Assembly: GCA_037013685.1 (NCBI GenBank)
Contig: CM072894.1
Span: forward strand, 6,946,841-7,010,840
Source: Acridotheres tristis
Taxonomy: Eukaryota; Chordata; Aves; Passeriformes; Sturnidae
Reading direction: 5' to 3'
Length of the DNA: 64,000 bases
Shown one piece after another: positions 39,733-52,281 of this stretch. Numbering within the stretch: the first letter of the stretch is position 1; each line of letters starts with the position of its first letter. Position numbers and translations under genes: made by a program. Under the pieces are notes generated by a model. It ran no database searches, was not told the origin of the DNA, and was given only the letters and a program-made list of their open reading frames with translations.

Positions 39733-41021
39733 GACAGAGTGGAAGGCGTTGCCAGTTTTCACCTAGGAATCTTCTTTTTTGATATTACAGTTCCTTATGT
39801 ACCTTATGCATTGCCTCCTTGCATGTCCAGAACTGCCTTTATCTGGATAGCTCAGAGCCTGTTTTCTACCCAGACTTGATTTTGCTCCAAGAACTAGACA
39901 GCTGAAAAACTAAACACACAGCAGCCCCAGTGCAGTGTGTGCTCCTGGAGCACATACACCACGTTCTTGGGAAGCTGAGAACTTTAAACTTATATTAGTT
40001 GTGGTAGTTTAAACAAGGCCAAAAGAGTTGCCTGCCACTACATGGAATACACATGCAGGACTACACGTATATTGTGTTGGGGAGCACTTTTGAATTCTGT
40101 TTATGCAGGTTTCTTTTTAAAAGCTCTTGGGAAGGCTCTGCTCTAAGTGTTAGGTAGAGTGTTGCAGATGAGCTTTCCAGTTCCTTATCAGCCTGAAAGG
40201 ACTCATGCCTTTCTTTCCCCAGGGAAACACTTCCACCATTGGTTGTCTTGGCCCTCTTCAGCCCTTTTGTCCATATACCAAAGGCTCTTGGTTTAGTCCT
40301 GTTGGGATCTCCACAACTTTGCCATTTGTGCCAGAAGGAAGACACCTTTGCTGAGAGAATAAGGTTCATTTGAATAAAATGGTTTTTCTATTTGTAGTCC
40401 TCTCTGCATAGTAGATATGAAAAAGTAATGTGTGTATCAAGCATTTATAGAAAACATTAAGTCACTGCAAATTTATATTAAGTTATATAAATCATTTTTT
40501 AAGATAAAAGCACTAAAATTGTTAAGATCCACCTGTCTGCCATTTAAAATGGCAAGAGCCCAAATCAGTCTTAATAAAAGATAGAGCTTTACAACTAAAT
40601 TTGAGTTTCAGAAAATTTGTTTGCTTTAAAATAAATATTGATGTAATCAATATATATTGGAAAACAATTCTTTTTGAAGTGATACTGCTATCCAAACTCA
40701 ATTACACTTTCTTTTCTGCAACTCTCAGGCTCTTAGATGGATTTTGTTTTTATACTGTGCTGTTAGTCCAATATTGGCCTCTTACTTTCAATGGACACTA
40801 ATGAAATCTGGTGAAATCTTTTATGAGTGTTTGAAGTAAAATTTATGTTAAAACAAGATTCAAAATGTCTAGGACTTGGTTTTCTACTGCAAGATACAAA
40901 CAATTTCACAGAGATTTTTCCAGAGTGAGAGAAGTGACTTCTTAGTTCCTTTGTAGATTATCACTTCATCTGAGTTCCAGCATCAATTCATTTCCCTCAA
41001 GCAATGTATTTTCTATTTCTA

Positions 41022-41100
41022 GGGGGGGTTTTGTGGGTTTGGGATTGTTTTGTTGTTGGTTTTTATTTTGGGGGGTTTTTTGTTTGTTTTTTGGGTTTTG
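41022..41100 (+). repeat. G/T-rich tract with canonical G-quadruplex motif
   Basis: The plus strand is almost free of C across about 79 bases. Four G3 tracts fit the G3N1-7 pattern at 41022-41024, 41026-41028, 41035-41037 and 41041-41043. Further G runs lie at 41070-41075 and 41093-41095. The tract could fold as a quadruplex on the plus strand, or in RNA if transcribed in that direction. No promoter or gene end is evident beside it. Confidence 0.8.
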
Positions 41101-41770
41101 CCTGAATATTTTTATGTTCTAGTCTGTCAGGTAAGGCAAGTTGTGAGAAAAGAGCTAAACATTTATTTTTATGCATTAGCTTAGACAAGATCTCTTCAGG
41201 GGAACAAAAAAAATTTCTTGTGTCTGTTTCTGGAACTAATACTGCTTTAATTCTGTTTAGGTTGGTCCTTTATTTATTCCTCTTGAAAAAAAGTCTGTCT
41301 GTGGAAAGTACATGTTTCAAAGCTGCCACGTGGGACACCAAGAGTCATTCTTCCAATAAATCAGAATTATTTCTAATTTATTTACATTTAAGTATTCCAC
41401 AGCTTTCTACTTGGAACAAAAGTTAATTTCACTAGATTTAAGCATGATTCAATATTATGTAAGGGTTTATAATGTCAGATGTAAAACAGGCAAAACTACC
41501 ATTTAATTTAGGCCACTGGCTACATTTCTCCATGTTTCTGAGTTTCTAAGTATGTTGGTTCCCTTTCCTCCTCTGTACTTTTCCTCATTGCTTCTCTTTC
41601 TCTTATCTATTTACACGATATGATATTTACAATTGAATTGTTTGTCTCAGTAATTTTGTTCAACATTTCGGATTTTTGGCATGTACAGTCATGTATTTGG
41701 ACACTGAGATCAAGCTTCTCTCTTACTTGGCTTCTCAAATGTGTCATACAACCCATTGCTTCTAGCACTT

Positions 41771-41792
41771 GAACAGATGCATCCATCTGTTC
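41771..41792. repeat. Perfect 9-bp inverted repeat, 4-nt loop
   Basis: GAACAGATG (41771-41779) and CATCTGTTC (41784-41792) are exact reverse complements around CATC. Each arm includes a CAGATG/CATCTG E-box, so the palindrome could bind a bHLH dimer pair. It may equally be chance. Confidence 0.75.
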
Positions 41793-43163
41793 TGGATTAG
41801 CCTATCTTTTCTTGATAATTAGTTGAGAAAGGAATAAAAGGACTTTGGTTCACATCCTTTCAGTATTTCACTCTTACTTGGGTGGCCAAATTTGATTGAA
41901 TAACAGCCTAAGTACTCTGAGCTTATATCCATTCAAACCCAGTTTAAAATTTTCTCGGCAAATCTATCATGTTTGGTTGGTTTTTTTATAATATACACTG
42001 ACAACTGTACTTGCTTTCAGTAGTCAGCCTTGCCTGGTATTACAGTGACACTTTGAAATGAGGCTTCTTGATTTTTGTTGGGTTTAGGCAGGCCTTATGA
42101 AATTCCTCTGAAGCAAGATGGAAGATGAAAAAGACATTAATTTTAAAATATTTGACTGAAAATAGGCTATCCTGGGGTTCCATCACTTAGAATATCCTAA
42201 ATAAATATCCCACATTTCTCTTAGCATTTCATATTTTTCTGCTTTCAGTCATCCCCAGCACCCCCCAGTGTACATCAGAAGCAAGCATGAGGGGAAGCCA
42301 GGCTGAAGCTAGAGCTGCTGCTTTGATGTGCTGCCTCAGGACAACATAGTTATGTCAGATCTGATGTCATGAGGCAGTTTTGTTTTTCCATGTGGGTGAG
42401 AACAGAGTGGAAGAGACAGATTTCAGCGTTCACAATGCCTTCCTGCTCAGCTCCACTGTAATTCCCATTAAGTCTCTTTACTGCAGAGGAGATCAGTCCC
42501 TGTTTTCCATCTTCACATGGACTACTGTGTTGTGAACTGAAAGTCTTGGTTCCCCTCTGCTTCACCGTGAGCTGAGACATGGAGCTAAACATTCTCAAAT
42601 TTGTATTGTCAGGAAATGCAACACAAGCGTGAATCCTGTGGCTTGTGTCTACTTCTACATGTGATTTCCCAGTCACTGCAACTTTTATTGCCTTTTTTCT
42701 ATTAAAAGTGACCATTGCAGGAGTGCAGGAAAGCTCTTACATCAGCCAAGTATAACCATCAACTTCATTCTCTTTATTTTTTTTTTCAACCTTTCACAGT
42801 TATTGTGACTGGAAGATGACAGACACGTTTGGCCAAGCAACCTAAATGTAAAAAGCACACTTTTACAGCACATAGCTGCAGTCTGGCAACCTGAGTATGT
42901 GTAACTTGTTGGCCAGATGGGAGTGAGACAGGAAGAGCAGCACAGCAGCAGTCACCCAGGCCTGTGCCAGAAGGAGAGAGCTACTGGGGCATGAACCTTC
43001 AAAACACCCAGAGTGCTCTGGATATGGTCCAGAGCCAGGAGAAATGCAGTCTCAGTCAACAAGAGGCAAACTTTTTTCTTGCACAGTAGCCCTTCCTCCT
43101 TCCAAGTTATCTGCACAGCACAATTCCCGAGAGACAGTGAAGAGTCAATCAGGGTATGCATGA

Positions 43164-43287
43164 ATTCTAGAATTTGTAGCAAGTATTTGGATTGACTCAG
43201 GTGTTAGTTAAAGGGATCTGTGCTCATTCTAGAATTTGTAGCAAGTATTTCGATTGACTCAGGTGTTAGTTAAAGGGATCTGGGCTC
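43164..43287 (+). repeat. 62-bp tandem duplication, two copies
   Basis: Unit 1 spans 43164-43225 and unit 2 spans 43226-43287, directly abutting. They differ at two positions: TTGGATT versus TTCGATT, and CTGTGCTC versus CTGGGCTC. The near identity implies a recent duplication. Each unit contains TTGACTCAG, close to an AP-1/MARE half-site, so the event also doubled that word. No coding frame is involved. Confidence 0.95.
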
Positions 43288-45949
43288 CAGAGGTCATGCA
43301 CAGTACGAGATTCTGATTATCTCTTGGCATTGTTTTTGTCTCTCTAAAAATACAGCCGCAATTTTTATTGCTCACTTATTTCTTACTTTAAATTATAAGA
43401 CTCATAATGAGAAAACAGAACCACTCCTTGGTGATATTCCACTACAAGAGAAATTAAGTGCTCAAAGAAAATCCTTTGGAAGCCTTCTACCCTCTAAAAT
43501 ATAGACGAGATGCTCAGGAATGTAAAACTGATCTTCAAAGGCAAATGTTTTGGTTCTATTTTCTCTTATTAGGACACTCTGTCTGCAGTAGAAGCAAGCA
43601 AACCTGAAAAGTGGCTTTTAACAGATTTTTTTGGTTGTGGGGTGTTTAAGCAGAAATGAAAGACAAGGTTTCTTGGAGAATTATTTTGCCGTTTAGGAAA
43701 CTGTTTTCCAAATTTATGACAATCATAATGAATTATTTTCTTAAAATACCTTCTCTCTTTTTATACTACTTAAAATTATTGTGTATCATGGCACAGATCT
43801 CTCTTTCTTAAATACTTAAATACAGTATATAATTTAAATACGAGCCAAATCTCTGCAAATGCTATCAAATATCTTGGACTTCTCTAACTAACTCTTCAAG
43901 TAGCACATTCTGATTTACTGCTTTGGTGGAAACACAGGAAGGAACAATAGGACTAGAATTTCTTTCAGGGATTCCTTTTAACAAAGGTGGTGAAGCCTAG
44001 ATATTGAAAGCATTTGTAGCATTTATCATCTCTCTTCAATATTTTTTTAAAAGCTTAAATCTGAATTTAGTTCTTTTTGTTCGTGTAACTATTTTTATAT
44101 ACATAGCACCATTTCAGCAAGCATCAGATAAGACCAAAGTCTTGCCCTACAAAGTATGACTTTGACAAAATCTTGTTCTCTTTGGCATTTTCCATCCAAA
44201 AATTCAGTTGGAGAAGAATGAGAAGGGAAAATTTCTGGGGGCTGAGCAGTGAAGTTTAATTCCAACACTGAAAGGTCTCCCAGATGAACAGAGCAAACCA
44301 GACAGCCCAGTAGACACGAACTCTGGCCCATAACCTGCAGATAAATCTGGTTGTACAGACAATTACCTCCACAGTCCAGTGATGTCAGTGGAAATCCATG
44401 CAGGGGTAAGGATTTGTGGGCAGACATTTGGCCCTGCTCAGGTTAGGGAAGCTGTTCAGGTATTCCTTTTTTTTGTAGAGAAAGGTTCTTGCTGCCATTC
44501 TATACTTTTACATTAGACCATGGTTCAGTTCAAGCCACTGAGAATTGCTGGCTGTCAGGCTGAGCTGGATGCTGCATTCATCCCTCACCACTGGGAACTT
44601 AGCTCCAGATTTTGGATAAAGGTGTGAGCGGAAATAAGATTTTTATTTTTAATCCTATTGTTATCTCATTTTTCTTGCCACACAACAAAGCTTGATCAGT
44701 TTTGCCCTAGGTTTGGTCATGTGTGAGGATACATTAGAAAAGGTTAAATTGGACTTCTAACAGAGTTTCACGGTTCAGTTGACTATTATGTAGCTAAATC
44801 AAAATCATGCTGTAATTTTTGTACTTTCATTACAAAAGTCCATTCCCAACTCAATTCTTTGTGCCAGTTTATAAATGTTAAAGGCATCTTCTGCACATGT
44901 TTCTCTATAATCCAGTCATCAACGAAATACAGAAGAAATGTGTTTTATTTATTTATTCCACAATGTTACTATTCCAAACTTAGATACATATTTTGTAAGT
45001 ATTCTTAGTTCTGTTTCCTCTTATTGTCTCTACTTGCATTCTCCTGTCCTGATTTCATATATGCTTGGCCAAAAAGTAACAGATGTTCCATCAATTAGAA
45101 ATATAGAAGACTGACTTGCTGAAGTCTTCAGCAGAAAAAAGAGAAGTCTTCTGAATGGTTCAAACATCCTGGTATCTTTTCCTTCACTCTATCTGTGTTT
45201 CTGTTTTCATTCTTTAGACCATTTTTTACTTAAAGTAATCTTTTTCTCCTTAGGTTCAGAATAATGTTTTGAAAGCTTTTTCTCTCAGAGATCTTAAATT
45301 TGGACTTGTTTCATTTGTATTTATTGAGCTCCATGGACAACATTCTTATTAATTTTATGGTTTTCAATGTAGAGTTTGCTACGAACAAAGGAGATGAAAC
45401 ATCTACGTCTGTTGTTCTGCCTGACATTTTGGTTAGCACAGGTATCCTATTTAAAACCAGGTTCTTCCATCCTTCCAGTTCTAACACAGATGTTTGGAAG
45501 AATTATCAGTGTATATGCTTTGAGATACACCAACTTTCAATGTGCCTTCATGGTAGTAAGATCATGATGGCATTTCCAGCCTTTCCACTTTGGCCTCTAA
45601 GAAAACATAGAAGGCTAGTGATGCTGCCAAGTTTCTAATTCGTTATTAAATTATACCTTTGAGTTGATTAATTTAAGCTGTTTTCTGGATTGCATAATAA
45701 TCAGGTGAGAAGCATCCCACAGAAAATAAGGAAAGTAGCTCAGTATTTCTTGGAGCACTCATGTTGCTCAAGGCCATATCACAGCTTTGCAGTTCTGCAT
45801 GAATGAGGCTATCAGGGACTCAGCTTCTCCAGTAGGTATTTCCCTACTTTATTCATTTTAAGAAATACTGACTCCTCTGATTTTTGGCTATTCCTTTTCT
45901 CTAGCACAGCTGAATTATTTTATAAGGCACAAACCTTCCCACACTTCAG

Positions 45950-46260
45950 CTCACGTCTCTGGCAAGTCAGCAATCCGTGTTCCTACGAAGCCAGAATGTA
46001 TGGATGGCAGCCACGCAGCTGACATAGTTTGATTTAAAAGACTGTAGTGGGAGAGAGAGAAGTAATGAGTCCTCCAAAACAGGAGGCTCTCGGAAGAAAC
46101 TCTTGCTGCTACATGACTGACCTTTCCGTTCATTCCTTCTGCTCTCTGCTAATGGCATTTTGGCCCTCACAAAACATATTTCCCAAAAACCCTGGACTAA
46201 ATGCAGAAGAAAAACATTCTGTCTACTGCATGCAAACTTTTCTCTCCAGGTAAATTTTCT
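45950..46260. promoter_or_regulatory. Candidate conserved element (CpG-retaining)
   Basis: About six CpGs fall between 45955 and 46130, in balanced-composition sequence that is open on both strands (minus 45967-46350, 127 codons; plus 46047-46253, 68 codons). No protein domain is recognisable in either frame. Balanced composition with retained CpGs hints at constraint, so a non-coding conserved element is preferred over a gene. Confidence 0.2.
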
Positions 46261-46458
46261 TCTGAATTTACGGTCCAGAAATCCATAGGGTTTTACTGCC
46301 TTTTTGCCACAACTTTTTTTCTCTTTCAAGTGCTTACCAGAGTGGAACACCAGGGGAAATCCTCAAGACTCTTGGACCATGTTATTTGTTGCTCATATTT
46401 ATAAATAACAATATAGACAGTTATGAATTTATCAGTTGCAATATGGATAGATACTCGG

Positions 46459-46541
46459 GAGTGTCTTGTGCAGGGACAGGAGTTGGACATTGATGATCCT
46501 TGTGGATCTCTTTCAACTCAGGATATTCCATGGTGCTGTGA
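46459..46541 (+). mobile_element. CR1 LINE 3'-end fragment
   Basis: The stretch reads as the well-known 3' end of avian CR1 retroposons. It has a GTGCAGGGACAGGAGTTGGA block, then TGATGATCCTTGTGG, then CAACTCAGGATATTCCATGG. The end is a decayed form of the ATTCTATG tail repeats. The element is severely 5'-truncated: no reverse transcriptase sequence is recognised upstream, which is typical for CR1. Divergence from the remembered consensus is moderate, so it is not recent. Boundaries are approximate. It is the main evidence that the window is avian. Confidence 0.88.
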
Positions 46542-48721
46542 TAGTTATTGCAGCCCTTTCCTTAGCCTCCTTTTTTATCTTTTATAAAGATGCAGATCTT
46601 TTTTTAAATAATTTTGACATTGCCATTGAGGCTGCCACTATATCCTGTGGAAATGGGCTCTCAATTTTCATATAATAGATGATAATTTTGAGGTTTCCTT
46701 TTGCAAACAAACTTCTTGTTTAAGACATTTGAAACTATAAGGTTGTTGTTATGATGCCTTTTCCTGCACAGGACTTCTGTATATTTTCTTTCCTGCAACA
46801 TTTTTGTAGTAACATAATCTTTTTTATTTACAATTTCAGAAGGCAAGGATCATATCTTCTATTAGACTCCCATAGCATCTTTTCCTAATTTCAGCCATAA
46901 AAAAATTCCTATCTCATTTTTCAATTTTGAGGAAAATAAGCATTTACTGTAGGTGATCTCAATTGAAAATGCAGGAGCATTGGTTTATGTAAACAAATTA
47001 GCATTTTTGACAACCTTGAAAGAGCAAGCAATTCTACGAGTACACACTTCTTAGTGTTTAAGTTGCAATTAAGAAAATCCATCTTCTGACATTTATCTGA
47101 GCCTCATTATTCACTCAGCATTTTGAAATTGTTGTTCTTTCAGTATATACTAATTTCTATTTGGCCAAATGTGGAAAAATGCAGGTAAGGTGGTGATGGC
47201 TGACTTGTTTGTGATAAATTATCTTGTAGAGACTGGGATGATTCTCTGCTTACTTAAAATTGTCCAATTTTTTGGCATTAAGTATCATTTTGGTGTTGAA
47301 ACCTCCCAGAAAACAGCCACCTTATGCAGCAGAGCCTGAAAGGGAGAATTGAGTTGAAACAGATAAGGTTTGGCTCTGAAATGTCTATATCCATTTATGA
47401 GCCCAGCTTTTTCAAGGATGTACTACAGCTGGGGCAGTGCACACACAGAAGGGATGATATGCCAGCTTTGCCCAGAATGAATGAAGTTTGCTGAAGCTTT
47501 AGCTCATGACTACACTGAACATTAAATGTTGAACAAGAAATGAAAAGTGAGGAAGTATTTTGGAAGAACAGAGTGAAAGAATTGCTTATTTGATGTTGAA
47601 ATACACAGCCTGCAAAGGCTTTGTTTCTTGTTAGGTTTTAGTCTCAGAAAATTGTTTGTGTTTTGGTAGAGTCTGCTGAGTTTGTCAGCTGATTCCTTTT
47701 CAGCCCAATTATTCCCAACAACCAAAACAGTAAATTTTGCAAAATAAAATATTCTGGACATTCTAGTGGTATTTTCCAAACTCATTCTGTTTATGCAACA
47801 TATTCAAGCAGTCATGTGATCTTTAAAGTTACACAGTCTTGTATTTTAATTTTTAAAGATTAATAAAAATCAACCCTCAAAAAAACAAGCCACAAAGAAC
47901 AACTGAAAAGAATTCTGTGATTCTGAAAAGAACAAGTTCAGATGTACTTTGCATGAAATACCCTGACACTTCTCTGCTTATTTCTTTCCCAGCCCTTGCT
48001 GTTACTTTCAGTAAGTTCCAAGTTTATATTAAAAGTCAGAGGGTAATTCATGTTCCTGGCAAAATGATCAATCTTCTGTCCCCAAAACAGTGACCATACA
48101 TGTGACAAGCTGAACTCTTCTGGGGGAAAGCTGGGAAGGGACACGTTCTATTTCTCTCCAGGTCCATGTGTCCGAGCTCAGAGCAATTCCGTGCCTGTGT
48201 CTCTCAGCTGACAAAGGAGATTTTGAGATCACGATTTGGTTAGAGAACAATTCGACCAATGCTCCTCAGTCTCAAAGGCAAATCTGGGGAAAGACTTTGA
48301 GTGGTTTATGAAATAATGAGAAGAATGAAAGGGATAAATAAGGAATGGTTCTGTGCTGCCTTGAGCTAGAGGGCATTGAATGAAACTAGCAAGTGCCAAT
48401 ATCAAACTACACAAAAGGATTGTTTCTTCACACAATACAATGAAATTCAAACTGCCAAGGCCATGGGCCTTGCCATGGGATGCTCTGAATGCTGTTTGTA
48501 TAGGTTCAGAATTTTCCCAGAGAACTTGCAAGGAAAATAAACAAAAAAAAAAAGGCTAAATCACATTTGGAAGACATTAAAACAGAACCACTGCTTGTTG
48601 CTTAGGAAATCCCTTAGCTGTAGATTGCTAGAAGCAATTTTTCTCTGGGAGAGTATCAGTTTGTAATTACCCTGCCCTAACACTCCTCCTGAGGAATCTG
48701 CTGTTGGTCACTGGTCAAACT

Positions 48722-48765
48722 AGAATTTGAGTCTAGAAGGGCCTTTAGTCTAATCCAGTATAAGG
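48722..48765 (-). mobile_element. Possible degenerate CR1 fragment
   Basis: The plus strand reads like a decayed reverse complement of the CR1 3' region: TTTGAGTCTAGAAGGGCC, then TTTAGTCTAATCCAGT. This parallels the usual GAGTTGGAAGGGACC and ATCATCTAGTCCA words. The match is short and imperfect and could be chance. Confidence 0.3.
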
Positions 48766-51323
48766 AAAATAATGTTCTTGTTCTAAGTGATGCTTACCAC
48801 ATTTTGCAGCAAACTCCCTGATGCACAGTGGTTCATCTGTAAAAGGACAATGCTAAGTGGAGTAAATTAGATTTCTGACCATGTAACACCTTCAATGAAA
48901 GAAAGAACATGGAGTAAGGAGTAGTGACCCAGCAGCCAGACTAATTTATTCAGTACTAAATAGAAACTGCCTGATACTTCTGCAGAACCATCTCTTAACA
49001 TAGTGCAATCACATTCCAATGAGATGGGCAGAGCACACCCCACATTTTAAAAGACTTTTTGCATAGAAGAGGGACAGTTTTCTTATCTGTGACCTAGATT
49101 CCTTTGTTTCTTCATGAAAGAAGGTCACATTGGAAATGCTGGTCCGTGTGTTAGTCCTAAATTACTATAAATATATATGAATCAGATGTTTTCCCTTGTA
49201 AATATCCAGGCATCTACTATTGATGGCTCATTTAAATTTACAAGTGTTAATAATCTCACTGGGCAACTCTAGGACTACATGAAAATAAAAATAAATAATG
49301 GATAGTTATTATAAAGCAGTCAATACTCTGAATGTCTGTCTGAAGCACAGTAAAACAGTCCCTCTCATTACTGAGTTCTTACAGCTCAAATTGAAGTCTT
49401 ATGACAGCAGATTATTTCAGGGAATACTGGGAGGGAAATATGGAGGGAATAAAGGAAATTATTTGTATGCTGCATAGCATACGTAAGTATATAATGCAGT
49501 CAGCATGTATCTGTGATTTTCAGGAATAAAACATGCATTGAGTTCATAGGTTTTGTAGGGATTTATGTCCATCATGTTAATGGTGGCAAGGGCAAGGCCA
49601 GAGTATTTTAAATGTTCCTGTTACCTGTGCATTTAGATAGGAAATAGCATGTAGTATGTTTTTTCACAATTATAGGAATTTACAGAAATCATAATATGTA
49701 AAAAACAGAATAAAATTGCTTTGAATTAGAGAAAAGAGAGTATTTTTTAATGATGAATTTATCTTCACTGCATATCACAAAGTAGTTTGCCTGCAGAGAA
49801 GCCAACAACAGATGAAATCTGTAATGGAAACAGAGAGAGCGGGACACAGACTGCATAAATATGCACAGTATGTTATTTTTATTCATTCCAAAGTCTGTAA
49901 TCCAGAAAAGATTTTCATCCTGTTCTTTTAATTTACCAAATAGAGCCATTTCATAGTCTCTTTCTTTCTGCACAAGACTAAAGAGCTAATGATGGTTTGC
50001 CTTATATGCCTTCTTTGTTTCTAACAAACTCTGTCTTTAAATGTTGTGCAGTTGAGAATATGGAAATCCACAATTTTCACAGCAGAGTAACTGTGCTTCA
50101 AAAAGTGGTTGAGCTGGTAGTCAGCTGCTCATAGGTCTTGTGCCCTTTGTTTTCTGAATTAGTTAAGAATCTTCTTACAAAACTAACTGATTTTGTGATT
50201 AACCACATTTTGTTTTAAAACTTTTTTCTAATCTGCCTGAGGAGAAGACACCATATTGGCTATTTTTTGTTGTTTAAATCATGTCTGCATTTTAATATCA
50301 GGTCCATTTCTTTCGATCTTTAGATAAACCTTATGGCTATTTAGTACCGAGTTGGGATAACAGCTCTTTTTTAAGGTAATTGCAAAGTCTGATTTCTCTT
50401 TGGGTTATATATTCTTTTCAACTTAATCTCTGGTTTAGTATTGCTTAATACCCATATGTACTGTAATCCTGCATGCAGTCAAGCATCAGAAGAGAGACAA
50501 GATATCTTCTTTCATTTTCTGTTACTTCTATTTAGTGCTTTACAATATCACCCATTGGATTAGTTCATGTCTTTTTATGCCATTATGGAGACTGGAAAAA
50601 CAAGGGCCCGTGTAATAGTCTGTAGCAATGTGTATGTACTTTTAATTCCTGATTCCTGGACCACAAAGTATGAGTATCTATGTGATTTTATAAAAAACCT
50701 CTTACATCCTAAGTGATCATAAATAAATGCTGAGATTTCCTCTGGTGTAAAACATATATTTACTAAAATCTAAATTTCCAAACTCTCACTAGAGTTCCTT
50801 GACAATCCTTGTGAAGAACTATTCAAAGGAATTAACACAATTCAAGGAGTTATCTAGCAAAGTTGAGTTGTAATCTTTTCTTCCTGGCTTCTACAACACA
50901 CAACTTTACAAAAGGTTCAGTATAAAATCTAATGCTACCCACGCTGTCAGGAAATAAGTTTTCCCTTAGGTAGCATCCCACATCCCCTAAGAAAACATGT
51001 GGTCTAGGACCTACAATCCTTTAAGACCACATCATGTTGCATTGAATTCATCAAGAGCAGCCTTAATTTAACCGTTTATACTTAAAGGATACATGAGTTT
51101 GTAATGTAATCCTATTCCTTTGAAACTCTGAATTTAGATGTTTCCATGAATATCTTTTAGAAATCTTTCAAGTTATTTTGTTTCTTGCCAAACAGAGCAG
51201 CAGCAGCTGCTTCCTCCACGGTATTGGGTGTGGAAGCCCCACCCTCAGTCTGTATAGAGAGAAAGAGAGAACCTACACACTGTGTGCTGGCACTGACATC
51301 ACTGGATTTACATAGGCATCTTC

Positions 51324-51338
51324 AAAAAAAAAAAAAAA
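51324..51338 (+). repeat. A15 run followed by A/G-rich tract
   Basis: Fifteen adenines are followed by GAAAAGAAAA. No retroposon body is recognised upstream. Confidence 0.9.
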
Positions 51339-51887
51339 GAAAAGAAAATCATTCATTGTCTCTGGTGAAGATTGCTATCCTTGCTAGCAGCGTGTAGACT
51401 TCTGCTTTACAGTATTGGGGGAAAAAATTATCACCCAGGAGCTGTAAATAGTAATGCCTAGTAATGTATTAAATCCCTTTCGGTGAAATTATGAACAGAA
51501 TGAACTCTAGCATACCCTAGTAGCTGAAGCTCTTTTCTTGCCCAGTCTTTGAGGGCTGATCAAACTTCTGAGGGCTGTATCTTGGAGTACCATTATATCC
51601 AGTTCATATTTCAAGTGCTACATAAGCAGTAGAAAGTGGAAGAAGATTTTAAGAATCCTACTTTAGCATATGGGAGGAAATACTTACTAGGTTTGCTAAA
51701 AGCAGTTGTCAAAACAGCCCTCTGGTCTGGTCTGCCTGTAGAGAAGCTGTCAAATGCTGTGTCCACAGCTCACAAGCCTGCATGGAGAATTATTCCTCTC
51801 TTTTACAAAAATTGTTCATTTTCCAAATAAACTCATCTTCAGTAGGCATTTTAATAAAAAAGAATGCTCACAAAGTCTGGGAGACTA

Positions 51888-51940
51888 GAAGTGGAAAGGG
51901 ATTTTTGGGTCATCCAGTTTACTCATCTGCCAGTGCAGTT
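51888..51940 (-). mobile_element. Degenerate CR1 fragment
   Basis: The plus strand reads GTGGAAAGGGA, then TTTTTGGGTCATCCAGTTTA, then CATCTGCCAGTGCAG. This follows the reverse complement of an avian CR1 3' region (GGAAGGGACC, GATCATCCAGTCCAACC, CTGCCAGAGCAG). A CACAAAGTCTGGGAG just to its left may be a relic of the tail side. The copy is old and severely truncated. Confidence 0.5.
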
Positions 51941-52281
51941 TTTAATTCTCTGTCTCCTGCCTTTCTGTGCCATGTACAAAGGGAAGCAGGATTTATCAGT
52001 TCAGTCAAAAATTCAGTGGAGAAAGGCTCTCATTTGCAGATTCTGCATGTCTAGTTACCATAAAGACTTGGAGATTTTGCATATTCTTTCAGACTGAGAC
52101 CACAACCAGCAATTTTGGCTTAAAATCACATTGGAACTGAAAAATAGCAACTTCTGAATCTCATTCTTCAATTCTTTTTCATATTCATTTGCATCAGAAC
52201 TTGCATAGTTCTAGGTGTGGGAAGAGAGTACAGGGTAAAATTGACAATTTGAATTGCTCAGAAACACAAACTTCTGTCTCT

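Larger units (their letters stand above)
37601..45900. other. AT-rich non-coding DNA with simple repeats and a tandem duplication
   Basis: No gene was recognised. Minus-strand frames at 40061-40369 (102 codons), 42350-42715 (121) and 44095-44427 (110) have no known domain and fall within chance length. Notable structures are the A-rich run at 39697-39732, the G/T tract at 41022-41100, a hairpin at 41771-41792 and the 62-bp duplication at 43164-43287. Confidence 0.55.
45901..52280. other. AT-rich non-coding DNA with CR1 remnants
   Basis: Apart from the CR1 fragment at about 46.5 kb, two weaker CR1-like pieces, a CpG-retaining patch and an A15 run, nothing is recognisable. There is a short GGCC-centred inverted repeat near 48459-48475 and four CpGs between about 48170 and 48260. 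The longest frames (for example minus 48229-48531, 100 codons) show no domain. Confidence 0.55.
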
